Positions 31,497 through 40,861 of a stretch of 64,000 nucleotides of DNA are shown one piece after another. The notes under the pieces were generated by a model. It was not told the DNA's origin, made no database searches, and worked only from the letters and a program-made list of their open reading frames with translations. Positions within the stretch are counted from its first letter, which is position 1, and every line of letters starts with the position of its first letter. Source of the DNA: Petropleomorpha daqingensis (GTDB lineage: Bacteria; Actinomycetota; Actinomycetes; Mycobacteriales; Geodermatophilaceae). A program made the translations under genes and the position numbers. The stretch is from contig NZ_JACBZT010000001.1 of NCBI RefSeq assembly GCF_013408985.1, positions 5,101,197-5,165,196 of the forward strand, read 5' to 3'.

Positions 31497-33920
31497 ATGG
31501 CTGTGCTGCCGACGGCGGGGATCCGGCGTCGCGCGGCCTCCGCACCGCGTCCGGTGCACCCGGCGGACCGCCCGCAACGGCACCCGGGTGACCTGCTGCG
31601 CGTGGCCCTGGGCCTGGTGGTCCTGGGCATCGGGTTCCTGATCGCCCAGCAGGGGCAGCTGTCCCCGCTCGAGCGGGACCTGTTCCGGCTGGTCAACGAC
31701 CTGCCCGGCTTCTTCTTCCCGGTCGTCTGGGCGGTCATGCAGCTGGGCAACGTGGTCGCGGTGCCGACGCTGGCGGCCGTCGCGGCGCTCACCCGGCGCT
31801 TCCGGCTGGCCCGTGACCTGCTGCTCTCCGGGCTGCTCGCCTACTACGCCGCCGACCTGGTGAAGAGCGTCGTGGGCAGGGAGCGCCCGTCCGGGCTGCC
31901 GGTCGGCGCGGTGCTGCACGAGGGCGTGATCGGCGGGGCCGGGTTCATCAGCGGTCACGCCGCCGTCGCCGCCGCGATGGCCACCGCCGCGGCGCCCTAC
32001 CTCACCCGGCGCTGGCGGCGCGTGGTGTGGGCGCTGGCCTGGACCGTCGGCCTGGCCCGCATCTACGTGGGCGCCCACCTCCCGCTCGACGTCGTCGGCG
32101 GGCTCGCCGCGGGCTGGGCCATCGGCTCGGCCGTGCACTGGGTGCTGGGCGTGCCGAGATGGCGGCCGAGGCCGGAGCGGGTCGCCGCGCAACTGGCCCG
32201 CTACGGCCTGCCCGTGCAGGACCTGCGACCGGTCGCGGCGCACGCGCGCAGCTCGCACCCCTTCACCGCCGTCGACGGATCCGGCCGCCGGGTGTTCGTC
32301 AAGGTGCTCGACCCGCACCGGTACGAACGCGACTGGTTCTACCGGCTGGCCCGGCTCCTGGCGGTGCGCGACGTCAAGGACGCCGACGCCCTCGCCCCTC
32401 TGGGCCGCCAGGCCGAGCACGAGGCCGTGGCGGCGTTCACCGCGCGCGCCCGCGGGGTCCGCGTGCCGGAGGTGCTGCTGGCGCGCGGCAACGACCGGGG
32501 TGCGGTGGTCGCCCAGCAGTACCTGCCCGGGCGCCCGCTCGACGAGTTGCCACCCGAGGAGCTCACCCCGCCGCTGCTCGACCGCGTCTGGGAGCAGGTG
32601 GCGCTGCTGCACCGGGCCCGGATCGCGCACCGGGACCTGGTCGCCTCGAGCATCGTGGTCGACGACCGCGGCCGGCCGTGGCTGGTCGACTTCGGCAACG
32701 CCGAGACCGGCGCGGACGACAGGACGCTCGCCGGCGACGTGGCCGAGCTGATGGCGTCGCTGTCGCTGCGCACCGACGTCCGGGCCGTGGTCGCCGCCGC
32801 GATCGGCCGGCTCGGTCCCGAGGCGGTGGGCGCCGCGCTGCCGGAGCTCGCGCCGCTGGCCCTGTCGAGCGCCACCCGCGCCGCCCTGCGCAGCACCCCG
32901 GCCGGGATCACGCCGCTGCGGGTCGAGGTGCGCCGCCGGCTGGAGCTGCCCGACCCCTCCCGGCTGCAGTTCGGGCCGGCCGGTCCGCTGGCCTGGGTCA
33001 CGATCGGTGCCGCGGCGGTCGTCGTCCTGGGCGGGCTCGCCTGGCTGACCGGGCTGACCGGGCTCGCCGACACCGTCGAGTTGAACGGCTGGCGCTGGCT
33101 CGGCGGCGCGGTCGCCCTGGCCGTCCTCGCCCGCGGGGCCCTGGCCGCGGCAGCGGTGATGGCCGTCGACCGGCGGCTCGCCCTGGGCCGGGTCTTCGCC
33201 GCCACGATCGCCGTCGACGGCGCCCTGCTGCGCCGCGGGCCGGTCGACCGGCGCCGGGTGGCGGCCCGGTTCCTGGAGCGCAGCGGCGTGCTACCGGCCG
33301 CGGCCGAGCGGGCCGTCGACCGCTACGACGTCGGCACCGTCCTCGCGGGGGTCGTCGCGGCGGCGGGCGCGATCGTCCTCGCCCTGCTCGACGGGGTGCT
33401 CGTGGACTGGCGGCCACCCGAGCAGCAGCTGGGCACGGTGCTGATCGGCGCTGCCGGTTTCGTCCTCGTGGCCCTGGGCCAGGTGCTCGCCGCCCGGCAC
33501 GGCGGCCCGGCCGCGCCGAGCCCGCTGCACCGGCGGCTGCTGGGCCTGCCGGACCGGGGGTGGCGCGACGACGGCCCGGCGGACCTGCGCAGCTGGGCGG
33601 CGCAGCTCGCCTGGACGGCGCTCGGCATCCTGCTCGAGGCCTCGGCGCTGGCCGCGGCCCTGCACGGGCTGCGCGGGGACATCCCGGTGCTGACGACGGC
33701 CGCGCTGTACACCGTGCTGCGCCTGCTCTGGGCGGGGCTGCCGGTGCTGGGTGCACCCGGGCTCGCCGAGGCCGCACTGCTGCTCGCGCTCACCGCGGCG
33801 GGGGCGCCGTCGGCCGCCGCCGGCGGGGCGGTGCTCGCCGTCCGGGTGCTGACCTTCTGGCTACCGGCCGTCCTCGGCTGGGCGCTGTCCGGCCGGCTCG
33901 AGCACCGTCTGCTCCTCTGA
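31497..33920 (+). CDS. PAP2 phosphatase - protein-kinase-like - flippase-like fusion membrane protein
   Basis: 807 aa with three parts. Residues 30-215: membrane PAP2 phosphatase with KSVVGRERP (123-131), SGH (152-154) and RIYVGAHLPLDVVGG (R188, H194, D198), the three phosphatase motifs. Residues about 220-450: kinase-like domain with VFVKVL, IAHRDLVASSIVV and WLVDFGNAE, i.e. HRD and DFG equivalents. Residues about 495-807: at least seven membrane helices like the lysylphosphatidylglycerol-synthase/AglD flippase region (UPF0104). Possibly a polyprenyl-phosphate or lipid phosphatase with regulated flipping. ATG start. Its last 60 bases overlap the convergent acyltransferase gene. Substrate and kinase activity unknown. 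Confidence 0.85.
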   Translation: MAVLPTAGIRRRAASAPRPVHPADRPQRHPGDLLRVALGLVVLGIGFLIAQQGQLSPLERDLFRLVNDLPGFFFPVVWAVMQLGNVVAVPTLAAVAALTRRFRLARDLLLSGLLAYYAADLVKSVVGRERPSGLPVGAVLHEGVIGGAGFISGHAAVAAAMATAAAPYLTRRWRRVVWALAWTVGLARIYVGAHLPLDVVGGLAAGWAIGSAVHWVLGVPRWRPRPERVAAQLARYGLPVQDLRPVAAHARSSHPFTAVDGSGRRVFVKVLDPHRYERDWFYRLARLLAVRDVKDADALAPLGRQAEHEAVAAFTARARGVRVPEVLLARGNDRGAVVAQQYLPGRPLDELPPEELTPPLLDRVWEQVALLHRARIAHRDLVASSIVVDDRGRPWLVDFGNAETGADDRTLAGDVAELMASLSLRTDVRAVVAAAIGRLGPEAVGAALPELAPLALSSATRAALRSTPAGITPLRVEVRRRLELPDPSRLQFGPAGPLAWVTIGAAAVVVLGGLAWLTGLTGLADTVELNGWRWLGGAVALAVLARGALAAAAVMAVDRRLALGRVFAATIAVDGALLRRGPVDRRRVAARFLERSGVLPAAAERAVDRYDVGTVLAGVVAAAGAIVLALLDGVLVDWRPPEQQLGTVLIGAAGFVLVALGQVLAARHGGPAAPSPLHRRLLGLPDRGWRDDGPADLRSWAAQLAWTALGILLEASALAAALHGLRGDIPVLTTAALYTVLRLLWAGLPVLGAPGLAEAALLLALTAAGAPSAAAGGAVLAVRVLTFWLPAVLGWALSGRLEHRLLL

Positions 33921-35246
33921 CGCGAGGCGATGCCGGACGCCGGGTGCCGCCAGCTCGTCGAGCCCCGCCTGCAACGCCTCGACGAGCGCCGGGAGGTCGG
34001 GCACCTGCTCGGGGTCCGCCGCCGCCGTGACCGACAGCGTGCCCGCGTAGGACAGGCACGCGAACGACACGGTCACGTTCCCGGAGTCCCCGACCGCGAT
34101 CGGCACCATCCCGGTCACCAGCAGTCCGCCGAGGTGCATCGACCCGGGCGGGCCGGGCACGTTGCTCACCAGCGTGTGCAGGCGCCGCTGCGAGCGCAGC
34201 CACCGCCGGTAGAGCCCGGTCCCGGCGGCGAGCCGCACCACCAGGACCGCGAGAGCAGCCGACCTCGCGGACCCGTCGCGCTCGCGGCGGACGACGCCGG
34301 CGATCCGGCGCATCCGCTCCCCGGCCGGTCCGCCCGATGGCACCGGGACGAGCAGCGGCGAGGTGACGTTGCCCAGGTGCGCCAGGTCGGCGGAACGGCG
34401 TCCCGTGACGACGATCCCCATCTGGAACTCCGGCACCGATTCGCCGCGCGCGGCCAGCAGGTCGCGCAGCGCCGTCGACACCGCGACCAGGACGGCGTCG
34501 TTGACGGTCCCGCCGAGTTCGGCGGCCGCGGCGTGCAGCGCGGTGAGGTCGGTCCTGGCCACCCCGAACCGGCGGCCGTTCCCCGTCGGGGCGAGCAGCG
34601 AGCAGGTGGCCGCGCGCGGCGGGTGCAGCCCACCGCCGGCCCGGAAGGATCCCCGCAGCGCCCGCAGGGCTCCCGGCGCCCGGCGCAGCGCCGACCACCT
34701 CGTGCGGGCGGCATCGGCGACCAGCGCCCGGTACGACGGTCGCGGCCGGGGTGGCGGCGCGGCGGCGTCGCCGGGCGGGCCCGGGTCGGCCAGCCGGGCT
34801 AGCACGGCCAGACCGCCGATGCCGTCGGAGACCACGTGGTCGATCACGACCACGACCGCGAGACCGCCGTCGGCCAGGCCCTCCACTACGGCCGCCGACC
34901 ACCGGGGGCGCGCCCGGTCCAGCCGGGCGCAGACGAGCCCCACGGCGAGGTCCAGCAGCGCCGGCTCGTCCCCCGGGGTCGGGCAGGTGAGCCGACGGAC
35001 GTGCGCCTCGGCGTCGAAGGCGGGGTCGTCCACCCAGACCGGCCGGCCCGCCGGCGGTGGCACCCGGACCAGCCGCTGGCGCAACCGGGGCACCGTGCCG
35101 AGCCGGCCGGCGACGAGCCGGCGCAGCGCCTCGGCATCCGCCCCCGGTTCGAGCCGCAGCACCACGCCGAACTGCTGGGGCACAGCGCTGTGCGTGGACA
35201 CCGCGCCCATCGCCAGATCGGCGGAGCTGGCTCGCTCGACGGTCAC
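33861..35246 (-). CDS. Wax ester synthase / diacylglycerol acyltransferase (WS/DGAT) family protein
   Basis: 461 aa. The acyltransferase motif HHxxxDG appears as DHVVSDG (136-142): the first His is Asp, but the second, catalytic His and the Asp-Gly are kept. Other landmarks: LGTVPRLRQRLV, PVWVDDPAFDAEAHVRR, GTVNDAVLVAVSTALR and the C-terminal VSNVPGPPGSMHLGG. The enzyme esterifies acyl-CoA to diacylglycerol or fatty alcohol, making storage lipid. GTG at 35246 gives the expected N-terminus VTVERASSADLAMG. A DosR-box-like sequence lies 36 bases upstream (35282-35295), shared with the divergent 2TM gene. Confidence 0.9.
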   Translation of the reverse strand: MTVERASSADLAMGAVSTHSAVPQQFGVVLRLEPGADAEALRRLVAGRLGTVPRLRQRLVRVPPPAGRPVWVDDPAFDAEAHVRRLTCPTPGDEPALLDLAVGLVCARLDRARPRWSAAVVEGLADGGLAVVVVIDHVVSDGIGGLAVLARLADPGPPGDAAAPPPRPRPSYRALVADAARTRWSALRRAPGALRALRGSFRAGGGLHPPRAATCSLLAPTGNGRRFGVARTDLTALHAAAAELGGTVNDAVLVAVSTALRDLLAARGESVPEFQMGIVVTGRRSADLAHLGNVTSPLLVPVPSGGPAGERMRRIAGVVRRERDGSARSAALAVLVVRLAAGTGLYRRWLRSQRRLHTLVSNVPGPPGSMHLGGLLVTGMVPIAVGDSGNVTVSFACLSYAGTLSVTAAADPEQVPDLPALVEALQAGLDELAAPGVRHRLASEEQTVLEPAGQRPAEDGR

Positions 35247-35281
35247 GATCCCACCCTGCGCGCGACGGACGGGACCGACAC

Positions 35282-35295
35282 GGGCCGAAGGTCGG
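35282..35295. promoter_or_regulatory. Weak DosR-box-like site
   Basis: GGGCCGAAGGTCGG. Compared with the mycobacterial core GGGACTWWAGTCCC it matches 9 of 14 positions. The first 12 bases are identical to the site at 38466-38477. It lies between the divergent WS/DGAT and 2TM genes. Weak on its own; reported because it recurs. Confidence 0.35.
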
Positions 35296-35378
35296 CGCGA
35301 TGCGGGCCGTCCGGACGGCGTCGGCGCCCGGGAGTCCGCGACAGGCTGAGGTCGACCCTCGATGCCGAGGAGGCCCCG

Positions 35379-35681
35379 ATGCCCACCGCCGACCCGCCCG
35401 TCCCCGCCGGTGATCTCCGATCGCTCGCGATCCGCCGGCTGCACCGCAAGCGCGACTACTTCGCCCACCTGACCAGCTACCTGATCGTCAACGGCGTGCT
35501 CGTCGTCGTCTGGCTGGTCATCGGGCTCACCACCGGCGCCTGGTTCCCCTGGCCGCTGTTCCCGATCGCGGGCTGGGGCATCGGCCTGGCCTTCGACACC
35601 TGGGCCACGTTCGGCCCGCCGAGCCGGCCTATCGACGAGGCAGCGGTCGACCGCGAGATGGAGCGGCTGCAGAGCCGCTGA
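35379..35681 (+). CDS. 2TM domain-containing small membrane protein
   Basis: 100 aa. LAIRRLHRKRDYFAHLTSYL, then two membrane helices (IVNGVLVVVWLVIGLTTG and WPLFPIAGWGIGLAFDTW) and a charged C-terminus (VDREMERLQSR), the exact layout of the 2TM domain (PF13239), which in other proteins is fused to LytTR or histidine kinases. Alone here. ATG with GAGGAGG upstream. Confidence 0.9.
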   Translation: MPTADPPVPAGDLRSLAIRRLHRKRDYFAHLTSYLIVNGVLVVVWLVIGLTTGAWFPWPLFPIAGWGIGLAFDTWATFGPPSRPIDEAAVDREMERLQSR

Positions 35682-35708
35682 GCGAGGCGGTCGCCGCTCC
35701 GTGACCGC

Positions 35709-38408
35709 TCACCGCCGCCGGCGGCGGGCGCGCAGCAGCTCGTCCACGCCCCAGACCAGGACCGGGAACGGCAGCAGCACCAGCAGCACCCAACCCGGCA
35801 GCGCGGCGGTACCGAACACGTCCTGGGCGAGCGGCCAGTAGACGAGGACGCCGGTGAACAGCAGCTCACCGGCGATGCCCCAGAGCAGCAGCGGGTTGGT
35901 CGCCAGGCCGACCGCGCGCAGCGACGCCCACTCGGTCCGGGCGGCGAAGGCCGTGCCGATCTGGCAGGCCACGATCGCGGCGAACGTCGCGGTGGTGGCC
36001 TGCCGGTACACGTCGTGCAGCGCGGTGCCGGGGCCGACGGCGTCTCCCGGGCGCCACCCGGCGTGCAGCAGCACGGCGGCGAACACCCCCAGCACCAGGA
36101 CCGCCGACAGCAGGCCGAGCACGCCCCAGGCGCGCCACAGCATCCGGCCGGTGATCACGCCTTCCGACCGGGGCCGCGGCGGCCGGTGCATCAGCCCCGG
36201 CTCGGCCGGCTCGCGGCCGAGGGCCAGCGCCGGCAACGTCTCGGTGCCCAGGTCGATGGCGAGGATCTGCAGCACGGTGAGCGGCAGCGGGATCGCACCG
36301 CCGGAGAGGGCGAAGACCAGGAACGGCACGACCTCGGGCACGGCGTGGGCGAAGATGTAGAGGACGAACTTCCGCACGTTGTCGAAGACCCGCCGGCCCT
36401 CTTCGACGCCCGCGGTGAGCGTGGCGAAGTTGTCGTCGGTCAGGACGACGGTCGCCGCCTCGCGCGCGACGTCGGTGCCGCTGGCGCCCATGGCCACCCC
36501 GATGTCGGCGCGGCGCAGCGCCGGCGCGTCGTTGACCCCGTCGCCGGTCATCGCCACGACCTCGCCCGACCGGTGCAGGGCGTCCGCGATCCGCAGCTTC
36601 GTCTCCGGGGTCGCCCGTGCGAAGACCAGCTCGTCGTCGGCGGTGAGCAGCTCGCGCAGCTCCCCCTCGGACATCGCGTCGACCAGCTCGCCGTCGACGA
36701 CCCGGTCGGCGCGGATGCCGACGCGGCGGGCGATCTCGGCGGCCGTGCTGCCGTGGTCCCCGGTCACGACGTGGATCCGGATGCCGGCGGTGTGGCAGCC
36801 CGCCACGGCGCCGGCGACGCCGTCCCGCGGCGGGTCCTCCAGCCCGACGAGGCCGACCAGGCACAGGTCGCGGTCGGTGGTGTCCCGGTCCGGCGGGACC
36901 GCGGCCGGGTCGACCGGGCCGAGGTCACGCCGGGCGACGGCCAGGACGCGCAGCCCCACCCCGGCCAGCCGCTCGACGTCCCGCTCGACGGCGTCCCGCG
37001 CCGCCGCGTCGAGGGCCGTCGCCGTCCCGTCGGCCCCCAGGAGGGCGGCGCACCGCGGCAGCACCTGCTCGGGCGCACCCTTCACCGAGACGACGACACG
37101 ACCGGCGACCCGGTCCACGGTCGTCATCCGGCGGAACCTCGCCTCGAAGCGGTGCAGGACCCAGCGATCGGAGTCGCGCACGGCGGGAGCCAGCTCCACC
37201 CCGGACCCACGGGCCCACGCGAGCAGCGCCAGCTCCGTCGGGTCGCCGTCCCCGTCGGCCAGGTCCGCCGTGCTGCAGCGGACCAGCACCTGCGCGAGCG
37301 TCGCGGCCACGGGCGACCCCGGCGCGACCTCGACGCGCAGCGCCACCGCGGCGACCGTCATCCGGTTGGCGGTCAGCGTGCCGGTCTTGTCGGTGCAGAT
37401 CGTGGTCGTGGAGCCGAGGGTCTCGACGGCGGACAGCCGCTTGACCACCGCGCCCCGCGAGGCCATCTGCCGCACCCCGGCGGCCAGCGCCAGCGTGATC
37501 GTCGGCAGCAGCCCCTCGGGGACGTTGGCGACCAGCAGCCCGATGGCGAACACCGCCGCCGTGGTGAGCGTCAGGCCGGCCAGCAGCCCGATCGGCAGGA
37601 ACGCGAGGCCCGCGCCGACCGCGACGGCCGCGATCAGCCACGCCACCCGCCGGACCTGCCGCTCCAGCGGGCTGGGCTCGGCGTCCACCCGCTGCGAGAG
37701 GGCCGCGATCCGGCCCAGCTCCGTGTGCGCACCGGTGGCGAAGGCCAGGCCGGTGGCCGTGCCCGCCGTCACGGCCGATCCGCTGAACACCAGCACCGGT
37801 GAGTCGAGCAGGCGACCGGCGTCGTCGACGGCGTCGGCGCTGCGCGCCACCGGGTAGGACTCCCCTGTCAGCGCGGCGGTGTCCACCTCCAGGGCACCGC
37901 CGACCAGCCGGACGTCCGCCGGGACCCGCTGCCCCTCCTCGAGGGCGATCAGATCGCCGCGGACGAGCTCCCGGGCCGCGACCCGCACCCGCGCCCCGCC
38001 GCGCACCGCCCAGACCTCGTCGGGCAGGTAGCCCTGCAGCGCCTCCACCGCCCGTTCGGCCTGCGTCTCCTGCCAGAACGCGAAGCCGGCGTTGAGCACG
38101 ATCACGACGACGATCGCCACGGCCAGCTCGGTGGACCCCGAGACGGCGGCCAGCGCCGCCGCCACCCAGAGCAGCAGCGCCAGCGGGTGCACGACCTGGG
38201 TCAGCACGGAGCGCCACCAGGGGCGCCGCGCCGCCCGCGCCAGCTCGTTCGGGCCCAGCACCACCAGCCGGCGCGCCGCCTCGGTGGCGCTCAGCCCCTG
38301 CGCGGTGGAGCGGAGGTCCCGCAGCAGCCGGGTGACCGGCTCGCGGGGGTCGCCGACGTCGTCCGGACCGGCGACGGGAGCGGGCGCGGTCCGATGGGTG
38401 AGAGTCAT
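35709..38408 (-). CDS. Cation-translocating P-type ATPase (P2-type, CtpF-like)
   Basis: 899 aa. N-terminal cation-ATPase domain, actuator TGES (181-184), TM4 motif [12 protein letters not shown] (PEGLL 297-301), phosphorylation site [14 protein letters not shown] with Asp340, and [20 protein letters not shown] in the hinge. The PEGLL motif and length are those of P2-type calcium/sodium-like pumps; M. tuberculosis CtpF, a DosR-regulon member, is the nearest remembered match, but ion specificity is unproven. ATG at 38408; a frame upstream to 38576 lacks family sequence. A DosR-box-like site stands 58 bases upstream. Confidence 0.93.
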   Translation of the reverse strand: MTLTHRTAPAPVAGPDDVGDPREPVTRLLRDLRSTAQGLSATEAARRLVVLGPNELARAARRPWWRSVLTQVVHPLALLLWVAAALAAVSGSTELAVAIVVVIVLNAGFAFWQETQAERAVEALQGYLPDEVWAVRGGARVRVAARELVRGDLIALEEGQRVPADVRLVGGALEVDTAALTGESYPVARSADAVDDAGRLLDSPVLVFSGSAVTAGTATGLAFATGAHTELGRIAALSQRVDAEPSPLERQVRRVAWLIAAVAVGAGLAFLPIGLLAGLTLTTAAVFAIGLLVANVPEGLLPTITLALAAGVRQMASRGAVVKRLSAVETLGSTTTICTDKTGTLTANRMTVAAVALRVEVAPGSPVAATLAQVLVRCSTADLADGDGDPTELALLAWARGSGVELAPAVRDSDRWVLHRFEARFRRMTTVDRVAGRVVVSVKGAPEQVLPRCAALLGADGTATALDAAARDAVERDVERLAGVGLRVLAVARRDLGPVDPAAVPPDRDTTDRDLCLVGLVGLEDPPRDGVAGAVAGCHTAGIRIHVVTGDHGSTAAEIARRVGIRADRVVDGELVDAMSEGELRELLTADDELVFARATPETKLRIADALHRSGEVVAMTGDGVNDAPALRRADIGVAMGASGTDVAREAATVVLTDDNFATLTAGVEEGRRVFDNVRKFVLYIFAHAVPEVVPFLVFALSGGAIPLPLTVLQILAIDLGTETLPALALGREPAEPGLMHRPPRPRSEGVITGRMLWRAWGVLGLLSAVLVLGVFAAVLLHAGWRPGDAVGPGTALHDVYRQATTATFAAIVACQIGTAFAARTEWASLRAVGLATNPLLLWGIAGELLFTGVLVYWPLAQDVFGTAALPGWVLLVLLPFPVLVWGVDELLRARRRRR

Positions 38409-38465
38409 CCCGCCCAGTCCACGGTCGGCCGCCGGCAGCTGATACGTCCGTCGGTCGCCATCGGG

Positions 38466-38479
38466 GGGCCGAAGGTCCT
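38466..38479. promoter_or_regulatory. DosR-box-like site between ATPase and GerW-type genes
   Basis: GGGCCGAAGGTCCT matches 10 of 14 positions of GGGACTWWAGTCCC and keeps the half-site spacing. It lies midway (57-58 bases from each start) between the divergent P-type ATPase and GerW-type genes. Confidence 0.45.
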
Positions 38480-38535
38480 CCGCACGCGCCGGCCAGGAGC
38501 TGGGAGGCTGGATGCCCCGAGCCGAGGAGATACCC

Positions 38536-38865
38536 ATGAGCCTGTCCCAGCTGCTCGACACCGCTCGCGACTCCATGACGGTGCGGCGCGTCTTCGGCGA
38601 GCCCTACGAGCGCGACGGGGCGACGGTGATCCCCGCCGCCCGTGTGCGCGGCGCGGGCGGCGGGGGCGGTGGCAAGGACGAGCGCGGCCAGGAGGGTGAC
38701 GGCGGCGGATTCGTGCTCACCGCCCGCCCGGTGGGCGCCTACGTCGTCAAGGACGGCGCGGTGACCTGGCAGCCGGCCGTCGACGTCGAGCGGGTGGTCA
38801 CCGTAGCGGTGCTCGGCTGGGCGGTCGTGGCGTGGCTGGTCACCCGGGCGGTCCGCCGCCGCTGA
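38536..38865 (+). CDS. GerW/YtfJ family protein
   Basis: 109 aa. [39 protein letters not shown], then [21 protein letters not shown], the glycine-rich pattern of the YtfJ/GerW family, followed by one C-terminal membrane helix ([16 protein letters not shown]) and RRR. In Bacillus the family is a spore germination protein; actinobacterial versions are of unknown role. ATG at 38536 with GAGGAGA upstream. Divergent from the P-type ATPase across a DosR-box-like site. Confidence 0.85.
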   Translation: MSLSQLLDTARDSMTVRRVFGEPYERDGATVIPAARVRGAGGGGGGKDERGQEGDGGGFVLTARPVGAYVVKDGAVTWQPAVDVERVVTVAVLGWAVVAWLVTRAVRRR

Positions 38866-38871
38866 CCCCTT

Positions 38872-39843
38872 TCAGGTCTGCGCCGTCGCCGGCGCGAGCT
38901 CCTCCTCCGCCGGTGCGGCCCGTCGCGGCGGCGGCACCACGAGCACCGGGCAGGGCGCGTGGACGACGCAGCGCAGCGCGACCGAACCGAGCAGCAGCCC
39001 GCGGATCGCCCCGTGGCCGCGGCTGCCGACGACGAGCAGCTCAGCGCCCTCCGCCGCCGTGACCAGCAGGTCCGACGGCGGGCCCTCGGCGACGTCGATG
39101 GTCAGGAGCGGCGGTCGGCTGTGGACGTCGGCGGCCTCCTGCTGCGCGTCGGCCACGGCGGACGCGACGGCGTCCTGCAACCGGGTCCGCACGGAGTTCT
39201 TCTCCGGCCCGGTGAGGGCGTACATGTCCGACCACATGTTGCCCACCTCCCAGGCAGCGACCACCCGCACCGTCGTCCCTCGTGCGACCGCCTCGCCGAT
39301 CGCGACGCGCAGCGCGCCGAACGACTCGGCCGACCCGTCGACACCGACGACGACGCCCGAGGCCCGCTGGTCCGGTGCGGCGTGCACGACCTCGACCGGG
39401 CAGCGGGCGTGCGTCACGCAGTGCAGCGCGACGGAGCCGAGCACGGCGCTGCGGACGGCACCGCGTCCCCGGCTGCCGACGACGAGCGCCGCCGCGCCCT
39501 CGGCCGCCTCGACCAGCGCCCCGGCCGGTGAGCCCGGCACGGCGCGGACCCGCACCTCCACCGCACCGGCCACCCCCTCGGAGACGACCTCGTCGACGAG
39601 GGCACGCGCGCGGATCTGCGTGTCGGCCAGCGCCTCGTCCTGCCGCTGGACGTCGGGCGCGGGACGGCTCCAGACGTGCTGCACCGGCAGGACCGAGACG
39701 ACGTCGAGCACGGCGCCGCTCCGGGCGGCCCGGAGCCAGGCCTGCTCCAGGGCTGCGCGCGAGCCGGCCGACCCGTCGAGGCCGACCACGACGCGGGCAC
39801 GGTTCTCCGCGGAGCTGCGCGGCGGGACGATCTGCTGGGACAT
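38872..39843 (-). CDS. Universal stress protein, two tandem USP domains
   Basis: 323 aa. Domain 1 starts RVVVGLDGSAGSRAALEQAW and ends with ATP loop GSRGRGAVRSAVLGSVALH. Domain 2 starts GVVVGVDGSAESFGALRVAI and ends GSRGHGAIRGLLLGSVALR; both have the G-x2-G-x9-G(S) ATP-binding pattern. This tandem form is typical of mycobacterial DosR-regulon USPs (Rv1996, Rv2005c, Rv2623). It is last in a leftward operon (DUF4389, USP, alcohol dehydrogenase, USP). ATG start, 12 bases after the dehydrogenase stop. Confidence 0.95.
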   Translation of the reverse strand: MSQQIVPPRSSAENRARVVVGLDGSAGSRAALEQAWLRAARSGAVLDVVSVLPVQHVWSRPAPDVQRQDEALADTQIRARALVDEVVSEGVAGAVEVRVRAVPGSPAGALVEAAEGAAALVVGSRGRGAVRSAVLGSVALHCVTHARCPVEVVHAAPDQRASGVVVGVDGSAESFGALRVAIGEAVARGTTVRVVAAWEVGNMWSDMYALTGPEKNSVRTRLQDAVASAVADAQQEAADVHSRPPLLTIDVAEGPPSDLLVTAAEGAELLVVGSRGHGAIRGLLLGSVALRCVVHAPCPVLVVPPPRRAAPAEEELAPATAQT

Positions 39844-39855
39844 GACGACCCCTCC

Positions 39856-40854
39856 TCAGGTGACCAGGACGGCGGCGCCGCCGAAGCGGCCGTGCGCGAG
39901 ATCGGCCAGCGCGCGCGGCGCGTCGGCCATCGGATAGGCGGTGGTGGTGGCGCGGACCCCCAGCCGCTCGGCGAGGCGGAGGAACTCCTCGCCGTCGCGC
40001 CGGGTGTTGGCGGTGACGCTGCGCAGCCGCCGCTCCTCGAACAGCTCCGCGGCGTAGTCGAGCGCGGGGATCGTCGAGAGCCAGATGCCGGCCACGGCGA
40101 GCGTGCCGCCCCGGTCGAGCGCGCGCAGGGCCACCGGCACGAGCTCCCCGGCCGGCGCGAACAGCACGGCGCCGTCCAGCGGCTCGGGCGGTGGGTCGGT
40201 CGCTGCGCCCACGGAGTCGGCGCCGAGTTCCTTCGCCAGCGCCTGGTTGTGCTCACCCCGGGTGAGGACGTGCACCCGCAGACCCTGCGCGAGGGCCACC
40301 TGCGCGGTCAGGTGGGCGCTGCCGCCGAAGCCGTAGATGCCGAGGCGCCCGCCCGGCGGGACGGCGGCGGCCCGCAGGGCGCGGTAGCCGATGATCCCGG
40401 CGCAGAGGAGCGGGGCCGCCGCCTCGTCCGCCAGGGACTCCGGCAAGCGGTAGGCGAACGCCTCGTCGACCAGGCAGGCGTCGGCGTAGCCACCGTCGAC
40501 GTCCCAGCCGGTGAACAGCGGCGCGGCGCACAGGTTCTCGTCGCCGCGGCGGCAGTAGCGGCAGCTGCCGTCGGTGTGCCCGAGCCAGGCGACGCCGATC
40601 CGCTCCCCCACCGCGAACCGCGACGCGGCCGGGCCGAGCGCGTCCACGACGCCGACCACCTCGTGCCCCGGCGTGACCCGCGGCCGGCGCGGTGGCAGGT
40701 CACCCTCCGCCAGGTGCAGATCGGTGCGGCAGACCCCGCAGCACAGGACCCGGACCCGCACCTGGCCCGGACCGGGTGAGGGCAGCTCGCGCTCGACCCG
40801 CCGCAGCGGACCGGCGTCGATCGGCGCCGGCGTCTCGACCACCCAGGCCCGCAC
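39856..40854 (-). CDS. Zinc-dependent alcohol dehydrogenase (AdhA-like)
   Basis: 332 aa MDR enzyme. Catalytic zinc ligands Cys42 (CGVCRTDLH) and His64-Glu65 (TPGHEVVG). The structural-zinc loop reads DGSC98RYC101RRGDENLC109, so Asp95 replaces the first of the usual four Cys. NAD site IYGFGGSAHLTAQVA. It resembles AdhA-type primary alcohol dehydrogenases of actinobacteria. GTG start, 7 bases after the preceding USP gene, within the dormancy operon. It could recycle NADH with aldehydes under low oxygen (inference). Confidence 0.93.
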   Translation of the reverse strand: MRAWVVETPAPIDAGPLRRVERELPSPGPGQVRVRVLCCGVCRTDLHLAEGDLPPRRPRVTPGHEVVGVVDALGPAASRFAVGERIGVAWLGHTDGSCRYCRRGDENLCAAPLFTGWDVDGGYADACLVDEAFAYRLPESLADEAAAPLLCAGIIGYRALRAAAVPPGGRLGIYGFGGSAHLTAQVALAQGLRVHVLTRGEHNQALAKELGADSVGAATDPPPEPLDGAVLFAPAGELVPVALRALDRGGTLAVAGIWLSTIPALDYAAELFEERRLRSVTANTRRDGEEFLRLAERLGVRATTTAYPMADAPRALADLAHGRFGGAAVLVT

Positions 40855-40861
40855 GGCGACC

